DNA of 64,000 bases from positions 1,021,530 to 1,085,529 of the forward strand of contig NZ_JAPHEH010000001.1 in NCBI RefSeq assembly GCF_029607905.1. The letters are read 5' to 3'. Position 1 is the first letter of the stretch. Each line of letters starts with the position of its first letter. Below, piece after piece: positions 7,658-18,000 of the stretch. Origin of the DNA: Thiovibrio frasassiensis. Its GTDB lineage: Bacteria > Desulfobacterota > Desulfobulbia > Desulfobulbales > Desulfurivibrionaceae. Position numbers and translations under genes: made by a program. Below the pieces are notes generated by a model. The model did not search any database, was not told the origin of the DNA, and saw only the letters and a list, made by a program, of their open reading frames with translations.

Positions 7658-8788
7658 TTACACCAAACCCAGACTCTCCATCACCGTCTCGTGAAACAGA
7701 GGGCGAAACTGCTTAATCCGAATATTCTCCCGGCTGGGATGCACCCGATTGCTCAAGAGCACCATGACCAGATCACGGGTCGGGTCGATCCACAAGGAGG
7801 TTCCGGTAAAGCCGAGATGGCCGACGCTGGTGGGAGCAAGATATCTGCCCCCGCTGGAACCTGTGGCGGATGGGGTATCAAAGCCGAGGGCCCAGGTGGA
7901 GCCCGGGATATTCCGAGGGATTAAAAATCGCTGCAGATCGCTTGCCCGGTAGCTGGAATGCTCCTTGCGCCCCTGCCATTGCTCGAGCAGCTGCACCCCC
8001 ATCTCCAACACCCCCTCGATGGTACCGAACAACCCAGCATGCCCTGCCACCCCTCCCAGGGCATGACAGTTCTCATCGCTCACCTCTCCACAGAGAAGCC
8101 GCTTCCGAAAAGGACACTCCTCCGTGGGGGCATAGAGTGCTTTAGAGATCTCCCCTTTTCCCTCTGGCCCTGTGGTGCCATAGAAGATCTTTTCCGCAAT
8201 CCCCAACGGCTCGGCGATCTTTTCTCGAAAAAAATGGTCCAGCCTGCAACCGCTTTTCTTCTCCACAATCAATCCGAGCAACATAAAACCAAGATCGCTG
8301 TAAACGGAGGCAGTGCCTGTTTCATAGGCCGGTGCTTCCGTAAAAAGCAGATTGAGAAGCATCTCTTTTCTTTTTTCCGCAGGCAGCCGGATCAATTCGA
8401 GATAATAGGGTTTATGGGCAGGAAAACCCGAGCAATGACAGAGAAGATCTTTAATCGAGACCCTGTGCAGAAAGGAATTGCTTGCCTGGGGGAAGATGTC
8501 CGAGACCAGGTCGGAAATTTGCAGCCGCTGCTCTTGCAACAAGGTGAGCACCGCCAAGACTGTAGCCAGCGGTTTGGTCAAGGAGGCCAGGTCGTAAACC
8601 GTGACAGCAGTAACCCGTTTTTCCTGGCTATAATCGGTGTATCCGTACGGCTGGATCAGGCTCTTTCTTTTCTCCCCCAATCCCCAGGCAACACCCATTG
8701 CAGCCCCGGGAAACGTATGAAGCTCTATCGCCTTGGCAAATATCTCATAACATCTTGTTATTAATATATTTTTTTTATTATTTTCCAT
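7658..8788 (-). CDS. Serine hydrolase, class C beta-lactamase/PBP4*-like
   Basis: 376 residues of the beta-lactamase-related serine hydrolase family. The nucleophile motif SLTK is at residues 69-72, a tyrosine motif YSD at 163-165 stands where YxN is usual, and GHLGFTGTS near residue 325 replaces the KTG/HTG box. No signal peptide is seen at the start MENNKKNILITRC, so the protein is predicted cytoplasmic, unlike true beta-lactamases. Such proteins include esterases, D-aminopeptidases and cell-wall hydrolases; substrate unknown. It converges with mtnA (13-base gap) and its 5' end faces the AT-rich region before dnaN. Confidence 0.85.
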   Translation of the reverse strand: MENNKKNILITRCYEIFAKAIELHTFPGAAMGVAWGLGEKRKSLIQPYGYTDYSQEKRVTAVTVYDLASLTKPLATVLAVLTLLQEQRLQISDLVSDIFPQASNSFLHRVSIKDLLCHCSGFPAHKPYYLELIRLPAEKRKEMLLNLLFTEAPAYETGTASVYSDLGFMLLGLIVEKKSGCRLDHFFREKIAEPLGIAEKIFYGTTGPEGKGEISKALYAPTEECPFRKRLLCGEVSDENCHALGGVAGHAGLFGTIEGVLEMGVQLLEQWQGRKEHSSYRASDLQRFLIPRNIPGSTWALGFDTPSATGSSGGRYLAPTSVGHLGFTGTSLWIDPTRDLVMVLLSNRVHPSRENIRIKQFRPLFHETVMESLGLV

Positions 8789-9262
8789 ATAATATACGCA
8801 TATTCCTCTTTCTCCACCCCACCATCAACAAAAGAGGTGTTTTGGCGGCTCGAAAATTCCCATAATACAGTATCTTTTTATTTATTATCATTGAATTTTT
8901 TTTGATTTTGCACTATCTTTTTGTAGTTGTTTTTTAAAAAATTCAGTCCGCAGTCTTATTTTTTATATTTTATAATAAAATCAATAAATTAAAGAGGTTT
9001 TATTATCTTGTTTCCGTCAAGGCCCGGACAATCTTTTTTCAACACCTTTTCAACCCTTTTTCCCGGTATGCTGTTCATTCTATTTTTAAAACCTGTTGAT
9101 AACTTGTTTTTTAATTTTTTCCAGTTTTTCTCCATCCCTGGTGAATGAAAAAATAGTTAAAATATTCAGGAGGTTAATGTCTTTTTCAACATATCAACAC
9201 CCCTAATAACCATAATCTTTTAAAAATAAAGAAAACAACTACTACTCTATGGAGTGCCTCTT
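8789..9262. other. AT-rich non-coding region, candidate replication origin
   Basis: The longest gene-free stretch here (474 bases) is strongly AT-rich against its surroundings and lies directly upstream of dnaN. It contains long T- and A-rich tracts (8876-9000) and four 9-mers one or two changes from the DnaA box TTATCCACA: TTTTCAACA at 9036-9044 and 9183-9191, TTATCAACA on the minus strand at 9094-9102, and ATATCAACA at 9191-9199. AT-rich DNA next to dnaN and gyrB with clustered box-like sites is typical of oriC. No dnaA or recF is present, and no perfect consensus box was found, so this is a candidate only. The dnaN promoter must also lie here. Confidence 0.4.
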
Positions 9263-10393
9263 ATGTCCCTTATTTTTAATATCTCCCGAGATGATTTTTT
9301 AGCAGGCCTTGCTTCCCTGCAAAATGTAACCGGTAAAAAGGGAAATATTGCTATTCTCTCCAACATCCTGATCGAGTCAAAAACCGACTCACTTCTTTTA
9401 ACCGCCACGGATCTTGAAATAGGCATTCGCAACTCCCTGCCTGCAGAGATTCTCTCCCCCGGTTCCATTACTCTCCCTGCGAAAAAGATTTTTGAAATCG
9501 TAAGGGAATCCGGTGCGGATCAGATCCATATCGAAATATTGGAAAACAATTGGGCAAAGATCACTGCCGATTCAACGGACTATAAGCTGGCCGGTATGCC
9601 CAGTGAAGAATTTCCCGCTTTTCCGGAATACGATGAAAACAATCTTGTTTCCCTGGCAAGCGACAAAATTAAGGAACTCATCGATAAAACGATTTTTTCC
9701 GTGGCCCCGGAAGGAGAATCCCAATTCAACCTCACCGGTATTCTGGTGGAAAAGGATGTTGCGGACGGAAAAAACATGCTCCGTATGGTTTCCTCGGACG
9801 GCCATCGCCTCTCCCTGTGTGAAACCACGGTGGAGAATGATTTAAGCGGCCTAAAAATGGAAAAGATCATTCTTATCCCCCGGAAGGGGATGCAGGAGAT
9901 CCGTAAATTTTCCGAAAACGCAGCAGAGATACAAATATCATTTGAAGAAAAACAGGCAGTTATAAAAACAGATCATTCTCTCATCGTTGTCCGTTTGATG
10001 AATGGTGATTTCCCTGATTATAAAAATATCTTCAATATGATTAAAAAAGAAAAATTTATTGCATTAAAAAGAATTCAATTCATGAATTCGATGAAGAAAA
10101 TGAATCTTTTTACGGAAGATCGTTACAATGCGGTCCAGTTTCACATTAAACCAGATAAATTGGTTCTTTCTTCACAAAGCATGGATATAGGCAGCGCCAA
10201 GGATGAAATAGAGATAAGTTATGATGCTTCTCCATTAAAACTCGGTTTCAATGGCAAATATTTCATTGAAACCATGCAGGTCATGTCCAGTGACATTATC
10301 AAGGCGTATATCAATTCCGAAGAAAGCCCCTGTATGATTCAAGGCGACGATGATCCAGGTTTTGCCAGTATCATCATGCCCATGAAGATATAG
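9263..10393 (+). CDS. dnaN: DNA polymerase III beta sliding clamp
   Basis: 376 residues with the three-domain clamp layout; recognisable features are the N-terminal FNISRDDFLAGLASLQNVTG, KGNIAILSNILIE, TATDLEIGIRN, SSDGHRLSLCE in domain 2 and the closing IIMPMKI, where the C-terminal tail packs on the ring. The clamp encircles DNA and tethers polymerase III and repair factors. The ATG at 9263 is 8 bases after GGAG; a GTG at 9254 overlaps that site and is less likely. The gene is visibly richer in A+T than gyrB and gyrA. Order dnaN-gyrB-gyrA without dnaA or recF is a shortened version of the classical origin cluster. Confidence 0.97.
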   Translation: MSLIFNISRDDFLAGLASLQNVTGKKGNIAILSNILIESKTDSLLLTATDLEIGIRNSLPAEILSPGSITLPAKKIFEIVRESGADQIHIEILENNWAKITADSTDYKLAGMPSEEFPAFPEYDENNLVSLASDKIKELIDKTIFSVAPEGESQFNLTGILVEKDVADGKNMLRMVSSDGHRLSLCETTVENDLSGLKMEKIILIPRKGMQEIRKFSENAAEIQISFEEKQAVIKTDHSLIVVRLMNGDFPDYKNIFNMIKKEKFIALKRIQFMNSMKKMNLFTEDRYNAVQFHIKPDKLVLSSQSMDIGSAKDEIEISYDASPLKLGFNGKYFIETMQVMSSDIIKAYINSEESPCMIQGDDDPGFASIIMPMKI

Positions 10394-10455
10394 AGGAGTC
10401 GTAGAAAAGAAGTCACAGGTCCGCGAAATAAGTAAAGATATACAAAGTGGCAACC

Positions 10456-10485
10456 GTTGAAATCGCGGTTGTAAGCGATTTCAAC
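10456..10485 (+). promoter_or_regulatory. Perfect stem-loop in the dnaN-gyrB spacer
   Basis: GTTGAAATCGC at 10456-10466 pairs base for base with GCGATTTCAAC at 10475-10485 around an 8-base loop. No T-run follows, so it is not a standard terminator. Located about 70 bases before the gyrB start, it could be an mRNA leader structure or processing site, or a protein-binding dyad. Confidence 0.5.
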
Positions 10486-10536
10486 AAGATACAGTATGTG
10501 CCATCCCGGGCCACAGTGCATTTTAAGATAAACTAG

Positions 10537-12948
<2,412 letters not shown>

Positions 12949-12953
12949 CAATA

Positions 12954-13033
12954 CTCCCCCTCCCTCTCCCTAACCCTCCCCCGCGAGGGGGGAGGGAATT
13001 ATTGAAGTTTTTGCAACATGGCTCAGTTGAAAC
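12954..13033. repeat. GC-rich intergenic repeat between gyrB and gyrA
   Basis: CCCTCTCCCTAACCCTCCCC leads into an inverted repeat, CCCTCCCCC at 12974-12982 against GGGGGGAGGG at 12987-12996. It is followed by AAGTTTTTGCAACATGGCTC. The same core and the TTTTGCAA...TGGCTCAG flank recur at 48221-48360, and the core alone at 17348 and 61261. No coding capacity. It probably folds into a hairpin within the gyrB-gyrA transcript. Confidence 0.7.
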
Positions 13034-13075
13034 ACATTCAGGATGGTCTCCATCCACTGAACAAGGATTTTTAAT

Positions 13076-15568
13076 ATGGCGGAAGAAACGACCCAAGAAT
13101 TGCCGATCTCCTCTATTTCCATCGAAAAGGAACTCAAAAAATCCTATCTCGATTACGCCATGAGCGTCATCATCGGCCGGGCCCTGCCGGATGTTCGGGA
13201 TGGTCTCAAACCCGTGCATCGCCGCGCCCTCTTTGCCATGCGGGAACTGAGCAATTTCCACAACCGGCCCCATCTCAAGTCGGCCCGTATTGTCGGTGAT
13301 GTTATCGGTAAGTACCATCCGCACGGCGATACCGCGGCCTACGACACCATCGTCCGCATGGCCCAGGATTTTTCCATGCGCTACCCGTTGGTCGACGGCC
13401 AGGGCAACTTTGGTTCGGTGGACGGTGATTCCCCTGCGGCCATGCGGTATACCGAAGCGCGGATGACCAAGATCGATCAGGAGATCATTGCCGATCTGGA
13501 AAAGGAGACGGTTGATTTTGTTCCCACCTACGACAACTCCCACATGGAGCCGGTGGTTTTCCCCTCCAAGATCCCCAATCTGTTGATCAACGGCTCCTCC
13601 GGTATTGCCGTGGGCATGGCCACCAATATTCCCCCCCATAATCTGGTGGAGGTGATGAACGGCCTCATCGCCATGATCGACGACCCGAACATCACGGTCA
13701 ATCAGCTCATGGACCATATCACCGGTCCGGATCTCCCCACCGGCGCCTTTATCTGCGGCCGGGCCGGGATCCGCGAGGCGTATGAAACCGGGCGCGGCTC
13801 CATCCTCATGCGCTCCAAGACCGAGGTGGAGAAGAACAAGAACGGCCGGGAATCCATCATCATCACCGAGATTCCCTACCAGCAGAACAAGGCGTTCCTC
13901 ATCGAGAAGATCGTCCTCCTGGTCAAGGATAAGCGGATCGAGACCATCGCCGAGGTGCGCGACGAGTCCGACCGCCACGGCATGCGCATCGTTCTGGATC
14001 TGAAAAAGGACGCCATCGCCGAGGTGGTGATCAACCAGTTGTACAAGCTGACCCCGCTCCAGCGGAGCATGGGCATCATCCTGCTCTCCATCGTCAACAA
14101 CCGGCCCGAGATCTTGAATCTGCGGCAGATTTTGGAATATTTCCTCCTGCACCGCAAGACCATCGTCTACCGCCGCACCGCCTATGATCTCAAAAAGGCC
14201 GAGGAAAAGGCCCATATCCTGGAAGGGCTCAAGATCGCCATCACCAACCTCGACGAGGTGGTGGAGCTGATCAAACAGTCGGCTAACCCGCAGGAAGCGA
14301 GGATTGGGCTGATCGCCCGCTTCTCCCTCTCCGAGATCCAGGCCCAGTCTATTTTGGAGATGCGGTTGCACCGGCTCACCGGCTTGGAGCGGGAAAAGAT
14401 CGTCAGCGAATACGAGGAGCTGATGCGGCAGATCACCTGGTTCAAGCAGGTGCTGGCTGACCAGCATCTGGTGATGAAGATCATCCGCGACGAGTTCACC
14501 GAGATCATCGAGCAGTACGGCGATGAGCGGCGCACCGAGATCATCGAGGCCCCGGACGAGATCCTCCCCGAAGACATGATCATGCAGGAAGAGATGGTGG
14601 TAACCGTAACGCACGAGGGGTACATCAAGCGCAACCCGGTGGACCTCTACCGCTCCCAGCGGCGCGGCGGCAAGGGGGTCAAGGGGGCCAACACCATCGA
14701 GGATGATTTCGTCTCCAACATGTACACGGCCTCCACCCACGATACCTTCCTCTTCTTCACCAGCTACGGCAAGGTCTTCTGGCGCAAGGTCTACGAGATC
14801 CCGCAGGCTGGCCGCATCGCCCGTGGCAAGGCAGTGGTCAATCTCCTGGAGCTCACCGAGGGCGAGAAGGTAGCGGCCATCCTGCCGGTATCAAGCTTTG
14901 ATATCCCAGAGGGTCAGGAATGCCATGTGATGATGATCACCAAGAAGGGCATCGTCAAGAAAACCGTGCTCTCCGAGTTCCGCCGCCCCATCCGGCGCGG
15001 CAAGATCGCCCTCACCATCCGCGAGGACGACGAGATCTTGGGCGCGGTGCTGACCAACGGCACCAACGATATCCTGGTCGTAACGAGAAAGGGCATGTCG
15101 GTCCGCTTCAACGAGCAGAACGTCCGCAGCATGGGCCGCACGGCGACCGGGGTTAAGGGCATCAATCTGGCCGAGGGCGACGAGGTGGTCTCCGTGGATG
15201 TGGTGCACGAGGGCTCCTCGGTGGTGGTGGTCACGGAAAACGGCTACGGCAAGCGGAGCGAGGTCGATGAATACCGGCTGATCAAGCGCGGCGGCAAGGG
15301 CGTTTTCGCCATCAAGGCCAGCGAGCGCAACGGCCTGGTGGTCGGGGCCATGCAGGTGACCGACGAAGACGAGTTGATGATGATCACCAACGGCGGCAAG
15401 ATCATCCGTATCTCCATGCGCGATCTGCGGGTCATCGGCCGTAACACCCAGGGTGTACGGCTCTTCAAGTTGGATGAGGGTGAGAAGGTCATGGCGGTTG
15501 ATCGCATGGCTGAGATTATTTCCGAGGATGAGGAAGGCGAGGACGAAGAAGGCGGTGCTGAGGAGTAG
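13076..15568 (+). CDS. gyrA: DNA gyrase subunit A
   Basis: 830 residues. The catalytic tyrosine is Tyr125 in [10 protein letters not shown], preceded by the quinolone-pocket region [19 protein letters not shown] (Thr86 where E. coli has Ser83, Asp90 for Asp87). The C-terminal beta-pinwheel carries the GyrA-box [13 protein letters not shown] near residue 525, which wraps DNA and distinguishes GyrA from ParC. The C-terminus ends in an acidic tail rich in E, D and G, as in many gyrases. With GyrB it introduces negative supercoils. Thr at this site occurs naturally in several lineages. The next gene begins 2 bases after its stop. Confidence 0.97.
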   Translation: MAEETTQELPISSISIEKELKKSYLDYAMSVIIGRALPDVRDGLKPVHRRALFAMRELSNFHNRPHLKSARIVGDVIGKYHPHGDTAAYDTIVRMAQDFSMRYPLVDGQGNFGSVDGDSPAAMRYTEARMTKIDQEIIADLEKETVDFVPTYDNSHMEPVVFPSKIPNLLINGSSGIAVGMATNIPPHNLVEVMNGLIAMIDDPNITVNQLMDHITGPDLPTGAFICGRAGIREAYETGRGSILMRSKTEVEKNKNGRESIIITEIPYQQNKAFLIEKIVLLVKDKRIETIAEVRDESDRHGMRIVLDLKKDAIAEVVINQLYKLTPLQRSMGIILLSIVNNRPEILNLRQILEYFLLHRKTIVYRRTAYDLKKAEEKAHILEGLKIAITNLDEVVELIKQSANPQEARIGLIARFSLSEIQAQSILEMRLHRLTGLEREKIVSEYEELMRQITWFKQVLADQHLVMKIIRDEFTEIIEQYGDERRTEIIEAPDEILPEDMIMQEEMVVTVTHEGYIKRNPVDLYRSQRRGGKGVKGANTIEDDFVSNMYTASTHDTFLFFTSYGKVFWRKVYEIPQAGRIARGKAVVNLLELTEGEKVAAILPVSSFDIPEGQECHVMMITKKGIVKKTVLSEFRRPIRRGKIALTIREDDEILGAVLTNGTNDILVVTRKGMSVRFNEQNVRSMGRTATGVKGINLAEGDEVVSVDVVHEGSSVVVVTENGYGKRSEVDEYRLIKRGGKGVFAIKASERNGLVVGAMQVTDEDELMMITNGGKIIRISMRDLRVIGRNTQGVRLFKLDEGEKVMAVDRMAEIISEDEEGEDEEGGAEE

Positions 15569-15570
15569 AA

Positions 15571-16119
15571 ATGGGCTGGGGTGGCGAATACAACATTGGA
15601 TCGTTTAAATTCCATTGCGGTTTCTGTGGAAGCATCGTTGCTTCTGACAGAGGGTTCCAAGATAATCAAGCTATAAAAAGGATATTTCTCTGCCCTCATT
15701 GTGACAAACCGTCTTTCTTCGATGGATTTGGTTCTCAAGTTCCTGGTGTTGCACCTGGCAATAATATTGGGCATCTTCCTTCGGAGTTGGAAACCCTTTA
15801 TAACGAGGCAAGGCAGTGTGTTTCTGTAACGGCCTATACCGCTTCGGTTTTAGCCTGTCGAAAATTGCTCATGCATATAGGAGTCGAGCAGAAAGCGGAT
15901 CAAGGGAAGAACTTTATATATTACGTGGAATATCTAGCCAACAATGGTTTTGTCCCTCCAAATGGAAAAGGTTGGGTAGACCACATTCGAAAGAAAGGGA
16001 ATGAGGCCACGCACGAAATCGTTCTTATGAAAAAAGAAGATGCTGAGGAACTAATTTCTTTTGCTGAAATGCTCTTGAAATTTATTTATGAATTTCCTGC
16101 TCGCATTCCGACCGTATAG
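15571..16119 (+). CDS. DUF4145-type protein with N-terminal zinc ribbon
   Basis: 182 residues. The N-terminus carries two cysteine pairs (CGFCGS near residue 16 and CPHCDKP near 42), a treble-clef or zinc-ribbon arrangement. The C-terminal part (LETLYNEARQCVS, TASVLACRKLLMHIGVEQ, HIRKKGNEATHEIVLMKKED) matches DUF4145, an all-helical domain often found in or near restriction and other defence proteins. Function unproven. The gene starts 2 bases after the gyrA stop but is visibly AT-richer, with codons unlike gyrA, suggesting later insertion into the gyrase transcript. A transcriptional read-through arrangement is likely, since no promoter can fit between. Confidence 0.75.
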   Translation: MGWGGEYNIGSFKFHCGFCGSIVASDRGFQDNQAIKRIFLCPHCDKPSFFDGFGSQVPGVAPGNNIGHLPSELETLYNEARQCVSVTAYTASVLACRKLLMHIGVEQKADQGKNFIYYVEYLANNGFVPPNGKGWVDHIRKKGNEATHEIVLMKKEDAEELISFAEMLLKFIYEFPARIPTV

Positions 16120-16234
16120 CCGGCCAAATAAGGTTTTGTATCGGACGGAGATTTTTCCGCGCTTCATTGTCACAGATGAACTTAGTTGTTATCTCCACTG
16201 ATGATTATATACAGCAAATACCCACAGGATTCCC

Positions 16235-17263
16235 ATGACCCCTCCTGAAAACATAGCCGTAATCGGTGCCGGCAGTTGGGGCACTGCCCTGGCCAAGCTC
16301 CTTGGCGACAAGGGGTTCAGCGTGGATCTTTGGGCCCATCGTCCGGACCATGTGGCCGGGCTCCTGCGGGATCGGGAGAACACCGCCTACCTGCCCGGCT
16401 TTCCCCTGCCCGCAACGGTGCACCCCACCGCGGATCTACCCCAGGCTGTTTCCGGGAAAGCGGTGGTGGTCATGGTGGTTCCCTCCCATGTCTACCGGGA
16501 GGTGTTCACCCTCCTTGCCCCCCATCTGTCTTCCAATGCTGCGATCATCTCCGCCACCAAGGGGGTGGAGAACGAGACCCTGCTCACCATGAACCAGGTG
16601 ATGGTGGAGGTCTTGGGTAAGGAAAACCCCGGCTTCAAGGGGCAGCTCGGGGTGCTGGCCGGTCCCAGCTTTGCCAAGGAGGTGGCCGCCGGTATCCCTA
16701 CGGCAGTAACGGTCGCCGCCCCCACCATGGAGGGAGCCAAGTTTTTTCAGGATATCTTTCACACCGAGCGCTTCCGGGTCTATGCGGGCACCGATGTGAT
16801 CGGCATGGAGCTGGGGGGGGCGCTGAAGAACATTGTCGCCATCGCCGCCGGCATCTGTGACGGTCTGGGCTACGGCACCAACACCCGCGCCGCCCTCATC
16901 ACCCGGGGGCTGGCTGAGATCACCCGCCTCGGGGTGGCCATGGGCGCCAACCCCCTCACCTTTTCCGGCTTGGCGGGGATGGGCGATCTGGTCCTCACCT
17001 GCACCGGGGATCTGAGCCGCAATCGTCAGGTGGGCCTCAAACTTGGGCAGGGCAAGACCTTGCAGCAGATCCTTGCCGAGATGAAGATGGTTGCCGAGGG
17101 TATTAAAACCACCCGTTCCGCCATGGCCCTAGCGAAAAAGATCGGGGTTGAGATGCCCATTCTGGAGCAGGTCTATGCCATGATCTACGAGGACAAGCCC
17201 TGTGGTGAGGCGGTTCAATCCCTGCTGAGCCGGGATCAGAAAGAGGAAATTGCAGAGGGTTGA
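16235..17263 (+). CDS. gpsA: Glycerol-3-phosphate dehydrogenase [NAD(P)+]
   Basis: 342 residues. N-terminal Rossmann fold with IAVIGAGSWGTALAKLL (residues 7-23), then SATKGVENETL, the conserved GVLAGPSFAKEVAAGIPTA, and the catalytic region ELGGALKNIVAIAAGICDGL with the active-site lysine. C-terminal signatures GLAGMGDLVLTCTGDLSRNR and VAEGIKTTRSA are intact. The enzyme makes sn-glycerol-3-phosphate from dihydroxyacetone phosphate for phospholipid synthesis. Length and motif order are standard. It is separated from DUF3343 and selD by a GC-rich repeat, so it may be transcribed alone. Confidence 0.96.
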   Translation: MTPPENIAVIGAGSWGTALAKLLGDKGFSVDLWAHRPDHVAGLLRDRENTAYLPGFPLPATVHPTADLPQAVSGKAVVVMVVPSHVYREVFTLLAPHLSSNAAIISATKGVENETLLTMNQVMVEVLGKENPGFKGQLGVLAGPSFAKEVAAGIPTAVTVAAPTMEGAKFFQDIFHTERFRVYAGTDVIGMELGGALKNIVAIAAGICDGLGYGTNTRAALITRGLAEITRLGVAMGANPLTFSGLAGMGDLVLTCTGDLSRNRQVGLKLGQGKTLQQILAEMKMVAEGIKTTRSAMALAKKIGVEMPILEQVYAMIYEDKPCGEAVQSLLSRDQKEEIAEG

Positions 17264-17347
17264 TTGACCCGCCTCTGATTTTTTTGTGTCCCCATGAAGA
17301 CAACAACCACCCATTGTTCGGTAAGAAAATTGCAGAAACCAAGAAAG

Positions 17348-17444
17348 TCCCCTCTCCCCTGGCGGGAGAGGGTTAGGGTGAGGGGGAATATGCTGGATGT
17401 GCGGTCACCCGCCCCCCAACCCCCTCCCATCGAGGGAGGGGGAG
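17348..17444. repeat. GC-rich intergenic repeat between gpsA and DUF3343 gene
   Basis: Two hairpin-forming units are adjacent: CCCCTCTCCCCTGGCGGGAG with AGGGTTAGGGTGAGGGGG, then CCCCCTCCCATCGAGGGAGG. The TTAGGG/CCCTAA-flanked stem is shared with the repeats at 12954 and 48221. It ends just before the DUF3343 start codon at 17449. Confidence 0.65.
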
Positions 17445-17448
17445 TCTG

Positions 17449-17712
17449 ATGGAAGCGTATGTGGCTATTTTTTTTTCCATCCACTACGTGCTCAAGGCGG
17501 AACAGCTTTTGAAAGCCGCTAACATCTCTCTGGATGTGGTGCCGGTGCCCCGGGAAATCAGCGGGGATTGCGGCATGGCCATCACCTTTGCCCCGGAGCA
17601 ATTGGCAGCGGTGCAGTCTATTTTGGCTGCGGCTGATATCGCTATTGCCCGGATTTTTTGTAAGGATGCGGAAGGGGTTTTTCGCGAGATCCCTTGGAAG
17701 ACGGATTCGTAA
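17449..17712 (+). CDS. DUF3343 protein, putative Se/S carrier-like
   Basis: 87 residues matching the DUF3343 family: it begins with a hydrophobic strand (YVAIFFSIHYVLKAEQLLKA), then VPVPREISGDCGMAITF with the single conserved cysteine in GDCGMA. This small family is commonly annotated as a putative selenium or sulfur carrier and is often found near selD, yedF or cysteine desulfurase genes. Here selD starts 288 bases downstream on the same strand, which supports a part in selenium handling. The proposed carrier role is inference; the family assignment is good. Confidence 0.75.
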   Translation: MEAYVAIFFSIHYVLKAEQLLKAANISLDVVPVPREISGDCGMAITFAPEQLAAVQSILAAADIAIARIFCKDAEGVFREIPWKTDS

Positions 17713-17741
17713 GAATTTTGGAATGCTTTAGGCGTGTATTC

Positions 17742-17840
17742 CGGTAACTCGGTCTTTGTTCATTTCTTTGCTTGCCCAAAGAAACGAACCAGCAGCGAAG
17801 CGGCGAAGAAAGGGCACCCCGCCACTTGTCCCGCCTGAGG
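17742..17840. repeat. Putative dispersed intergenic repeat before selD
   Basis: The stretch holds TTTCTTTGCTTGCCCAAAGA followed by AACGAACCAGC and GAAAGGGCACCCCGCC. From memory, nearly the same string (a TTTGC/GCAAA-type hairpin followed by AAGAAA and GGGCACCCC) is scattered through intergenic regions of many proteobacterial genomes. It continues into a hairpin CCCGCCTGAGGCGGG at 17829-17843. No gene is evident between 17713 and 18000 apart from this sequence. Confidence 0.45.
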
Positions 17841-18000
17841 CGGGATGCCCTGTGCTCCTCGATGCTGCCGGGGCTTTGCAAACTCGGCTGCGCCTCAAAC
17901 AGTGCAAAGCCCTTTTTCGGCAGCCTCTCCGGTGCTCGGCTGCGTGACAATGGGGCAAATGGAGGGACGGCTTGCGCCGCCCCAATTTACGGAAGGAACA

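Noticed and set aside
13331-13370. GyrA Thr86 as a quinolone-resistance mutation
   Set aside because: Thr at this position is a natural state in several lineages; one sequence gives no evidence of acquired resistance.
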